From NCBI RefSeq assembly GCF_964340395.1, contig NC_135565.1, positions 23,056,929 to 23,118,928 on the forward strand: 62,000 nucleotides of DNA, in the 5' to 3' direction. The position numbers were made by a program, and so were the translations under genes. Below, one piece after another: positions 53,000 to 62,000 of the stretch. Source of the stretch: Glandiceps talaboti. Taxonomy: Eukaryota; Hemichordata; Enteropneusta; Spengelidae. Below the pieces are notes generated by a model. It saw only the letters and a list, made by a program, of their open reading frames with translations, was not told where the DNA came from and ran no database searches. The first letter of the stretch is position 1. Each line of letters opens with the position of its first letter.

Positions 53000-55134
53000 A
53001 AGCTCTCCTATCAGCAATAGGTAAAAAGAATTCAAAAACTGTCGCAATCTTTAAATGGAGTTATTGCTGTAACAACATTACAAAAAGACAGGGGTGGGGG
53101 GTGGGTGGGGGGATGAGACATTTTTAGAATAGTTTTTACAACCGGTGATCAATGTGATTTACATTTAACTTGATTAATCATCAGAATGTAGTATGTTAAC
53201 ATATAGTTAATGATCAAATTACTAGACATATTCTTTGTTCATTGTATCAATTAAGCACGTTTTTGGTGTTTATAAACTGCAAATTACCAACCTGGTCATT
53301 ACCATACTCCCAAGCTTTCAATTTCTAGCAAAACACCACGTTAAATGGATGTTCACGTAATTTAGTCACAAGAACAACGCTTGCAAATAAAGATCATTTT
53401 TCACAAAGCAATTAGATTTATTTGTTTTTCCTCAAAGGCGGACAGCCGATGTTTTGGATCAAACCCTCTACAACATTGTCGACTTAATACTATGGAAATG
53501 CAACAATGGGCAAACTAACCTATATATAGACACATTAAATTATGACTTTTCGCAACTTGTTGATGTAAGCTATTAATGGACGTTATTCACACTCATAGAT
53601 GGTGTCACAGTAGGGTAGTGTCTCTTATAAGAAGTTTTTAAGTTTATCTTTTAAGAAGTTACACTGTTTTGATTGCACAGTGACTATGTCCACATAACAT
53701 GTACTGCTACAACAATGTTCGACCAACTGTTAGAGTATCTCTTAGCCTGTCTCAAGCTGTGCTAAAACTATCTACTAGCAGCAAGTTTCTGTATTATTCA
53801 CAGTGTAATCTTACACTCCTTGATGTTTAATTAGTGTACATTTCATCCGTGGAGTTAGTTAGAGTTTTCAGGATAGTGACACTGTGGGATATCTAATGTG
53901 GTATAATAAACAAAGTTGCTGTGTTCTATTGTGTTGTAGTTGCTAATGTAATATCCAATGTTGAAGTTGAAATTTGTTTACCGTCTGAGTGAAGTGAGTG
54001 AGTGTATGTGTGTCATAGTATATGTGTAGTGACTAGCCAGTCTTGGTCTCATTAACAATTCGTTTCAAATAAACATCAGGGAGTGAAAAATTACACCTCG
54101 ATCAGTACAGAAACTTGCTGCTAGTAGGTAGTTTTAGCACACTTTGAGACAGACTAAGAGATACAGTTGGTCGAACATCATGGTATCGTGTACTCTGCCG
54201 AATGCAGTTCAACAGTATTTTAGCTGGTGTTTACCTTATTTAGTTTGCATAGAAACAGCAATATAGAAGTTATTGTCAGTTATTGTTATGAATGTTAATC
54301 TATTTTCTAAAGCACCTTTTCTATTTTTAAAATATTCAAAATCAATGAATAAGTCTGACTGGACTTTCATATACAAATGTAGGTGTAGATGATAGCCATT
54401 TTGATTAACTTCAAAATTATCACACTAAACCAGTTTAAAGAAGCGAAAAATCATTGAGCTTTCTAGCTGTCTTTGTCTCCTTTATGAAGGATTTTGTTTG
54501 AGAATGACATTCACTAGAGCCAAGAGATCGAATTTTTGCCAGGACAGGTCGAAACTGAGCTCAACAGTTCCTTTTTGTTGTTGTGAAATTGCAGATGTGT
54601 ATGTTCTATCTTTGCCAATTCGTTTGATCATCACCCAGTAGAAAAAGGAGTATGTATACCAAGTTGATTAAAATCCGATATAGTGTACACGTCCCTATTT
54701 CTTTTTGGCTGTTACATTTACTGTCGTTGTGAGCGCACGTTACATACATCTGACACAGTATCATAGGTTTTCACGAGCCATACGACAGCGAGAGCGCCGA
54801 GTGAATTCTCATAATTAATGAAAACGCGAAATATGCCGAAACATACGGGTACAGTTCTTCAGAGCGCCCTGTTCGAAAAGAGCTCGAGCACAGACACCGA
54901 TGTTATAGTTATTGTTTGGTGGTTCTCCTTCTTTCAATTTCTAACATTGCATATTATATTGTAAGACGGATTCTGGTTGGATGCCTGTAACGTCAAGATT
55001 GGGTTGAAAAAAACCTATGGTGTATTGTGTCAGATGTATGTGACCAGCGCTCACAATAGAACAAAAAACAGGAAATGTTACAGCCAAAAAGAAATCGTGA
55101 TGTGTACTCCTACATCGGATATTAATCAGATTGG
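53000..55134. other. intergenic stretch with a MITE
   Basis: Apart from the foldback element at 53714-54182 and AATAAA at 53386, no exon or repeat is recognised. The frame at 54977-55213 runs into the 76-bp array and looks non-coding. Confidence 0.55.
53714..54182. mobile_element. foldback MITE, about 470 bp
   Basis: Left arm: ATGTTCGACCAACTG, TATCTCTTAGCCTGTCTCAA, CTACTAGCAGCAAGTTTCTG, then GTGTAAT...CTTGATGTTT. The right arm repeats these inverted (CAGAAACTTGCTGCTAGTAG, GAGACAGACTAAGAGATACA, GTTGGTCGAACAT). Arms are about 110-120 bp at high similarity. No ORF. Confidence 0.85.
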
Positions 55135-55590
55135 TAATATATGTGACAACACCTGCTCATTACATAACATCCAAATGAAGTACATTGCTCACTACCACTG
55201 GTACTTAAATTGATATATGTGACAACACCTGCTCATTACATAACATCAAAATGAAGTATATTGCTCACTGACACTGGTACTTAAATTGATATATGTGACA
55301 ACACCTGCTCATTACATAACATCCAAATGAAGTACATTGCTCACTGACACTGGTACTTAAATTGATATATGTGACAACACCTGCTCATTACATAACATCA
55401 AAATGAAGTACATTTCTCACTACCACTGGTACTTAAATTGATATATGTGACAACACCTGCTCATTACATAAAATCCAAATGAAGTACATTGCTCACTGAC
55501 ACTGGTACTTAAATTGATATATGTGACAACACCTGCTCATTACATAACATTCAAATGAAGTACATCGCTCACTGACACTGGTACTTAGAT
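55135..55590. repeat. 76-bp tandem repeat, 6 copies, in the 3' flank of the minus-strand kringle gene
   Basis: Unit holds GATATATGTGACAACACCTG, CTCATTACATAACATCCAAA and CACTGGTACTTAAATT. The array ends 6 bp from the stop codon of the minus-strand gene (55596), so it lies in that gene's 3' UTR or just beyond. Confidence 0.92.
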
Positions 55591-55595
55591 TAATT

Positions 55596-55702
55596 TCACA
55601 ATTCAGTAGTCATCACCACAATTAAAGACCCAATGATGACGATGCTTGGACAGATTGTTACCATAACAACCATTATGATGTAATCCTTCTCCGTGAACTC
55701 AC
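55596..55702 (-). CDS. exon: transmembrane helix and stop
   Basis: Phase 1 in. [19 protein letters not shown] then [15 protein letters not shown]-stop (TGA at 55598-55596). Conserved MVVMVTICP and IGSLIV with the paralog; tail even shorter. Confidence 0.88.
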
Positions 55703-58700
55703 CTACAATGTATAAATGAAATTAAAATATTGTTATCGTCCCTTATGAAATACTTAGACAAACGAAAATAATGGACGTACTCAACATTTAATATAAAGAC
55801 AAGTTTGTTAGGACCTGGTAGGATGTAGGTTGCAATGTGAAGGCTTTAATCCTATGCGCTTAAATGGCTGCAATGGATTGTATGCTCCCCAGGGAGTTGA
55901 GGAAGAATAAAGGGCCGTTGTGCCGTTCTGATCTGAGCCAGGGATAATAATTGTACAGCGCTTTGAGCACGGAGTGGGAAAGCGCTATATAAGAAACCAA
56001 CATTATTATTATTATTATTATTGTTGATTTTTTTTTTATATTTTGATGTCAATAAAAGAGGATCATACATAGATATTAATGAACCTAACCAAGAACTATC
56101 ATCCTTAACTGTTGTATGATATGAAAGAGATATGATTAACATAAATGGGACATGGTTTCCATAATAATATATTATTTAACAACATTTCAGTATTGATGAC
56201 TTACATCGACGAGATCCAGAATGATTCTTATGGAGAAATACAATCTTATTCCGCACTGTACTTAGTGTTGTGGCAGAACCATTTGTTTTGGGCACATGTT
56301 CCCTGGACAAGTTAAAGCTCTTGGAGGGCACAGTATCCTCTGATACGATAACATTCTCAGATTGGAAGTCTCCTCGAACGATGTCTTCCATTGCCACAGT
56401 TACCATTGAGATGCTAGATGCCATCATCTCTGTCACAGAGGTATCGTTGATCGTCACCTCCTTCACAGAGGTATCGTTAATCGTCAACGTCATCTCGGCT
56501 GTTAAGGTATCATCTACCGACATTTCAGCAGACATCATTTCCGTCAATGAGGTATCGTTCATCGTCATCGTCATTTCCGTCAATAATGTATCGTTGATCG
56601 TCATTTCCGTCACTGGGGTATCGTTCATTGTCATCGTCATTTCCGTCAATAATGTATCGTTGATCGTCATCTCCGTCACTGAGGTATCGTTCATTGCCAT
56701 CGTCATTTCCGTCAATAATGTATCTTTGATCGTCATTTCCGTCACTGGGGTATCGTTCATTGTCATCGTCATTTCCGTCAATAATGTATCGTTGATCGTC
56801 ATCTCCGTCACTGAGGTATCGTTCATTGCCATCGTCATTTCCGTCAATAATGTATCGTTGATCGTCATCTCCGTCACTGAGGTATCGTTCATCGTCATCG
56901 TCATTTCCGTCAATAATGTATCGTTGATCGTCATCTCCGTCACTGATGTATCGTTCATCGTCATCGTCATTTCCGTCAATAATGTATCATTGATCGTCAT
57001 CTCCGTCAATGAGGTATCGTTCATCGTCATCGTCATTTCCGTCAATAATGTATCGTTGATCGTCATCTCCGTCAATGAGATATCGTTGATCGTCATCGAC
57101 TCCGTCATAGAGGTCTCACCGACCGACATTTCAGTAGACATCATCTCATCAGTTGAAGTGTATGATGGTGAACCGGACAGCATTGGTGTGGACGAAGTTT
57201 TATTGCGTATAGGCATTACTGAGGTGTTATAGGTAGGACTAGTTGCACGGTGATCTGACAAATTTCCCATTTTTGTGTCACCTTTGACAGATGTGTTCAT
57301 AGGTATACCTGGCAATATAGAAAAACTTCGTTAGTTGATGAATTTTGAGATCTCTTGAAAAAGGAAAAGGAGGAGCGACAAGCCATATCTTGCAACTCCG
57401 AAAAACTGATATTAGTACTTAAGGCGTTTATGCTCTTACAATCGATATTAGATTACTATGAACATTGCTAAAGCTGCAAATGACTCACACTATTATATTA
57501 CAAGAAAAAACATATAATAGATTTCATACCACAGTTCAGTTCGTCTGAGTTGTCTCCACAATGGTTAAGCCCATCGCATACTAGGTTACCACGGATACAA
57601 TTCCCACTTGCACAAATAAAGTTACCAATGTCATTGTCTGGATGCAGAAGAAAGGAATATGGACAATTTGAAGAAAATACATAAATATCACAATCAGTGT
57701 TACTGTAATATTATGATGAACGTTTACTGTAAGTCATTGTTACTGTTATCAACACGATATTTATTATATGCGAAGGTTAACAAGTACCGGTGTACTTTGT
57801 AATCAAATATTTGCGACCAATTTCCCTCGTAGCATTCATCAATGTTCCTTTTTGTGCTGTAATATCACCAGTCACTATTTTCCACTCAATCAATATATAG
57901 TGCATAACGATCCGATCATCATTTAAACCTCACTATGACTGATCACTTCAACTGTGCATGTGAATGGCAAAATATAATATTGTAGGCTGGGAGCTGGTTC
58001 GGATGTTAATATAAACAGACAGACAGACAGGCAAGGAGGAGGGCGTGTAGAGAATTGTACTGAATTGTACTGACTGTACTAATTGTAATAACCTACCACA
58101 GTTAATTTCGTCGGAGTTTTCACCACAGAGATACCAACCATCACACTGGAAGTCACCACCAGCACATCGGAAGGTGCCATTTTTACATCTGTAGTCTAAA
58201 AATAAGCAAATTTGAATATAATGTATTTACTCTCACTGTTATCACTGTTCCATAAACTATGCAAGTACTATGGAGTGGGAGTAACAAATAAGTACTATGG
58301 AGTGGTAGTAACAAATATGTACTATGGAGTGGTAGTAACAAATATGTACTATGGAGTGGTAGTAACAAATATGTACTATGGAGTGGTAGTAACAAATATG
58401 TACTATGGAGTGGTAGTAACAAATATGTACTATGGAGTGGGAGTAACAAATATGTACTATGGAGTGGTAGTAACAAATATGTACTATGGAGTGGTAGTAA
58501 CAAATATGTACTATGGAGTGGTAGTAACAAATATGTACTATGGAGTGGTAGTAACAAATAAGTACTATGGAGTGGTAGTAACAAATAAGTACTATGGAGT
58601 GGTAGTAACAAATATGTACTATGGAGTGGTAGTAACAAATAAGTATACAAGTACTATTGAGTGGTAGTAACAAATAAGTACTATGGAGTGGTAGTAACAA

Positions 58701-61700
58701 ATAAGTACTATGGAGTGGTAGTGACAAATAAGTACTATGGAGTGGTAGTAACAAATAAGTACTATGGAGTGGTAGTAACAAATAAGTACTATGGAGTGGT
58801 AGTGACAAATAAGTACTATGGAGTGGTAGTGACAAATAAGTACTATGGAGTGGTAGTAACAAATAAGTATACAAGTACTATTGAGTGGTAGTGACAAATA
58901 AGTACGATGGAGTGGTAGTAACAAATAAGTACTATGGAGTGGTAGTAACAAATATGTACTATGGAGTGGTAGTAACAAATATGTACTATGGAGTGGTAGT
59001 AACAAATATGTACTATGAAGTGGTAGTAACAAATAAGTATACAAGTACTATGGAATGGTAGTGACGAATAAGTACTATGGAGTGGTAGTAACAAATAAGT
59101 ACTATGGAGTGGTAGTAACAAATAAGTACTATGGAGTGGTAGTAACAAATATGTACTATGGAGTGGTAGTAACAAATATGTACTATGGAGTGGTAGTAAC
59201 AAATAAGTAGATATTTATTCCCCATTTTATTTTTCGTTCAACAAAAAAATTACAAGTGATGTAAAGGACCTATCACTAGGAATCCCTACACGTCTAATGA
59301 CAAAACCCTTAGGTCATGAATGAAGACAAAATATTGGGATATAATATAATTAATATTACCTCCTCAAGCATGCAATTTTTAAAAAACGGAAACACAAATA
59401 TAGTGGCGATTTGTAATGTTTTGACTAATATTTCGAGCACCACTAAACTACTGATGTTGGCATGGGTTTGTGATAACCAGGGTGTATAAGTCATAACTTG
59501 GCTTATACATGATATAATAGAAAGCAAATGCGAATTAAGTGAATACATCACATTCAGTTTATATTAATTGAAAACAATTTCTTGTTTAAAAGCTGAACAC
59601 AGATTTCAAACTTATTCCCAGACATGTTGTGCCCTTTTAATCTGTTAGTATTTTACACAGGATATATGTTATAGGAGTAATGCCAAGTACCCATGTAGCG
59701 TTTCTATGGTAGCGTGGGATCTCTTGCAATGTATGAAGAAAAATATGTTTTCTCAATTGAAACAAGTTAAGTAGGCACAAATCCACATCGGCCCGAGAAA
59801 AATCTCATTTTTACTGCTAAAATGAAGTATAAAACATAAATATATATAGCTACCACATTGTCCAGCTTGTCCTACGTCACAATACTCAAAGCGATCACCA
59901 TCTGTGGTGAAACACCAAGGAGTGTGTTTGTTGTCAGGGTTACGACAATAGTTGTGATCGCCAACTCCAGAATATGGATATTTCTCCGGTGTTATCACAT
60001 GAGAATTGGGATATTGAGAAGACCATTTTTGACATGTATGGCCCTTAGCAGTTGTGGCAACAGTTCCGCGATAGTCGGTTCCACGGTGAAACAGGTAACA
60101 TTCAGTGTTTTCAGCTAAATAGGAAGACAACAAGAAACAAAGATATGGTTCATTAATTCATTCTTGGTATAGATTCACCTGGAACTAACCATGGTTGCAC
60201 ACCTATTTTGAATGTTATTGTCATATGGAAGATCAGATTACATATTTGCAACGGTGAAGTCTTGTGGCTAGTGATGTAGCCCAGACACTTGTCTAATAGC
60301 TTTCTGATCTTGGTTTTTTTCCTAACATTGGTACCTACTGTGGCCTGAATTATTCCTAACAATAGTGCCAATTCTGGCCTCGTTTATTCCTAATATTGGT
60401 GACTACGTACTATGGCCTACTATTAATGCCTACTATGGACTGGTTTATTCCTCACATTGGTGCCTACTATGGCCTGAGACGATGAGATCTTGATTACGTC
60501 ATGAAATTCACATAATAAGTACGACAAGAGATACTGGATCTTTGTGCGAGACAGTACCATCACATATACAATAGCTAGGAAACTATATTGTGTAGTTAGA
60601 TATCATCGTAGTGAGTTACGTAGAACGATGATATTGAAAAGTTCAATTTGACTTCACGTACAGGTACACTCAGGTGAACAGGAAGGTTTGAGAATGCATA
60701 AAAACTAAATACGACCAGGTTTACAATGATCTTCTACCAACTATATTACACTGTGACAATAGACTTGCTGAAAGTAGTAAGTTTTAGCCCAGCTTGAGAC
60801 AGGCTAAGGGATACAGTTAGTAGATGACAGTTGTAAATTAAATGCTTCCCTAAAGGGCAAAACCACAGATTTCTGGACATATACACATTGTTGGCTTGCA
60901 AAACTATGAAATATTATACATGATGTACCACTTAATTGGAAAAGTGATTAATTGAAACTGTATGAAATTTGGAACTTGCATGATAACATATTGCCTAATT
61001 ATCAAAGACTCATTAATTATGCAAATGAACAATTTAGGTTATAAGTTACATGATCAAGTTTTAAATGACACATGCACGTCTTGACCTTCAACACATGTAC
61101 TAATTATCTGAAATGTAATGCTTGCATACTAAAGACTTAACTATCAAATTATTTATGCAAAGTACACATCACAATTGAAAACTACATAAACAGCTACAAA
61201 CACGTATAATTTGTTATGATTGATGGATGTACCAAGTTAAACGAAATTTGAAGTTTGCATTCTTAAGATATAGCCTGATTACCAAAAATCACACTACACG
61301 AGAAGTCCAATTTACCCACATTTACCCTACCTGTGACCCACCTAACCACCATTTCTGTCCAATGGTAGTACGAGACGCAGTATCACTTTTGACTGTCAAC
61401 AACCCCCAGGGGAGAGATCACCGGGGGCAAATTAAGTCAAAGGTGGAACTTCGTCTAATACTCGCCATCTCGTAAATTAATTAATTATGCAAATTACTCA
61501 TTACAAATAAAACTATACCAATAGGTTTTAGAGGATGATTTTCACATGATTGATGTGCTATGGAATTTGAAGAGTGCATTCCAAAGATATAGCTTGTAAT
61601 TACCGAAAATCATTAATTATGTAAATTATTTATTAAAACTGTAAGCTACATTAACAAACTTTATATGACATATGTGCTGCTTTGTTGTGGTTAACGTGTG

Positions 61701-62000
61701 TACTAAATTATATTGAAATCAAAAGTATGTATTCTTAAGCTAATTACCGAAAATCTGATGCATCATGGTTAATTAAATTTCAATAAATCTTATCTTAGTA
61801 ATCAATGCCTACCAAAAGTTAGAGGCTGACCTACATCACAATACTCAACTCGACTGCCATCTGTGGTGTAACACCAAGGACCATGGCCGTTGTCAGGGTT
61901 ACGGCAATAGTTATGGTCACCAAGACCAGCATATGGATAATTCTCCTGTGTTCTGGTATGGTCATTAGGATATTGCGAAGTCCATTTCTGACAAGTATGG
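55596..62000 (-). CDS. kringle-LDLa-stalk membrane protein, paralog of the gene at 25177-37764; 5' part outside window
   Basis: Minus-strand exons: >62000-61813, 60114-59854, 58195-58097, 57637-57530, 57308-56205, 55702-55596; all phase 1 internally. In order they match kringle 3, kringle 4, LDLa1, LDLa2, stalk and membrane exons of the plus-strand gene. The kringle-4 and both LDLa exons have identical lengths (261, 99, 108 bp). Differences: LDLa1 is intact here, and the stalk exon is 1104 bp rather than about 440 bp because of a 22-residue repeat. Introns share no satellites with the paralog. At least one complete kringle, one partial kringle and all downstream parts are seen; a signal peptide and further kringles presumably lie to the right. 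Inferred to be a cell-surface receptor-like protein. Confidence 0.88.
55811..56030 (+). mobile_element. SINE (same family as 10135), 5'-truncated, with (ATT)n tail
   Basis: CCTGGTAGGATGTAGGTTGC, GGCTGCAATGGATTGTATGC, CTGAGCCAGGGATAATAAT, GGGAAAGCGCTATATAAGAA then (ATT)n. Lies in the intron between the stalk and membrane exons of the minus-strand gene, in antisense orientation to it. Confidence 0.85.
56205..57308 (-). CDS. exon: expanded Thr/Met/Asp-rich stalk
   Basis: 1104 bp, phase 1-1. Begins YKP-free [11 protein letters not shown], contains [20 protein letters not shown] (conserved with the paralog), then about 8-9 copies of a 22-residue unit ([10 protein letters not shown] plus [10 protein letters not shown]), and ends [12 protein letters not shown]. 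Each unit carries two N-D-T sequons, so the stalk could bear about 16 or more N-glycans. DNA unit is 66 bp. The open frame on the opposite strand (56270-57232) is a shadow. Donor GTAAGT; acceptor ATATTGCCAG. Confidence 0.88.
57530..57637 (-). CDS. exon: LDLa module 2
   Basis: 108 bp, phase 1-1. [20 protein letters not shown] then [11 protein letters not shown]; six cysteines and the calcium motif. Acceptor CTGCATCCAG. Confidence 0.92.
58097..58195 (-). CDS. exon: LDLa module 1
   Basis: 99 bp, phase 1-1. [20 protein letters not shown] then [13 protein letters not shown]; all six cysteines, acidic calcium motif ENSDE. Serves as the intact reference for the damaged module at 36222. Confidence 0.92.
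58257..59215. repeat. 27-bp satellite, about 35 copies, in an intron
   Basis: Unit GTACTATGGAGTGGTAGTAA plus CAAATAA or CAAATAT; a longer variant with ATACAAGTACTAT occurs about every 230 bp (58640, 58866, 59037). Period of 27 opens frames on both strands, all shadows. Lies between the LDLa1 and kringle-4 exons; absent from the matching 501-bp intron of the paralog. Confidence 0.97.
59854..60114 (-). CDS. exon: kringle (counterpart of kringle 4)
   Basis: 261 bp, phase 1-1. [57 protein letters not shown]; six cysteines. DxD centre not kept (DNK). Confidence 0.93.
60762..60822 (+). mobile_element. solo arm of the foldback MITE family
   Basis: ACTTGCTG...AGTAGTAAGTTTTAGC, CTTGAGACAGGCTAAGG and GATACAGTTAG match the right arm of the element at 54108-54180. 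No partner arm seen nearby. Confidence 0.65.
60860..61800. repeat. decayed repeat with ATTAATTATGCAAAT landmarks
   Basis: At spacings of roughly 230-300 bp the same series recurs: a phrase like ATGTACTAATT...GAAATTTGAAGTTTGCAT, then CTTAAGATATAGC...ATTACC(A/G)AAAATCA, then TTAATTATGCAAATTA. Fills most of the intron between the two kringle exons of the minus-strand gene. Confidence 0.65.
61813..62000 (-). CDS. exon: kringle (counterpart of kringle 3), cut by window edge
   Basis: The visible part encodes [48 protein letters not shown] and GQPLTFG at donor GTAGGC. The sixth kringle cysteine is absent, exactly as at 28521. The first cysteine lies beyond the window. Confidence 0.9.

Noticed and set aside
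56270-57232. 320-codon plus-strand frame opposite the stalk exon
   Set aside because: Antisense shadow of a coding minisatellite; the minus strand has matching splice sites and homology to the paralog, the plus strand has neither.
58183-59225. Overlapping frames on both strands (YLLLPLHST / YYGVVVTN) as proteins
   Set aside because: Shadows of the 27-bp intronic satellite.

Overview
This window looks like genomic DNA from an AT-rich invertebrate animal. It has spliced genes with GT-AG introns, mostly phase-1 extracellular-domain exons, non-LTR and Penelope-like retroelements, tRNA-derived SINEs, foldback MITEs, and very heavy tandem-repeat content (about 15 kb of 62 kb by eye). The mix of kringle, WSC, C-type-lectin, LDLa and CD225/dispanin (IFITM-like) genes suggests a marine deuterostome such as a hemichordate or amphioxus. 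I cannot fix the species from the sequence alone.

Five protein-coding genes can be assembled by hand from splice sites and reading-frame continuity. (1) On +, about 2310-14148, is a 13-exon chain encoding EGF, kringle, WSC and three C-type lectin domains. Its 5' end is not found. The chain keeps frame over exactly 663 codons. (2) On -, 17937-16471, is a CD225/dispanin (IFITM-like) membrane protein; its short first exon is not found. (3) On +, 25177-37764, is a complete 9-exon gene of 612 codons: signal peptide, four kringles, two LDLa domains, a Ser/Thr/Met-rich stalk, and a membrane anchor. (4) On +, 41799-47968, is a complete 4-exon CD225/dispanin gene (206 aa), paralogous to gene 2. (5) On -, from beyond the right edge to 55596, is a paralog of gene 3 with the same exon order and nearly the same exon lengths. 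Only its last six exons are in the window, and its stalk is expanded by a 22-residue repeat.

The spaces between and inside the genes are dominated by private satellites. These include a 54-bp array of about 6.2 kb inside gene 3, a 24-bp array of about 5 kb just after the stop codon of gene 4, a 31-bp array of about 1.4 kb between genes 2 and 3, a 27-bp array of about 0.95 kb inside gene 5, and smaller 70-, 47-, 76-, 35- and 27-bp arrays. Several long open frames are only the shadow of repeat units whose length is a multiple of 3. Mobile-element remnants include two copies of a LINE whose 3' end runs into a (TCATA)n tail, an L2/CR1-type LINE 3' end, a tRNA-derived SINE family (three copies), another tRNA-like SINE head, a Penelope-like element remnant with a hammerhead-ribozyme-like core, and two foldback MITEs.

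The most interesting points are the paired kringle-LDLa-stalk genes with a shared loss of one kringle cysteine, tandem duplications seeded exactly on splice donors, the giant splice-signal-bearing intronic array that ends in an inverted partial unit, and the ribozyme-like motif.
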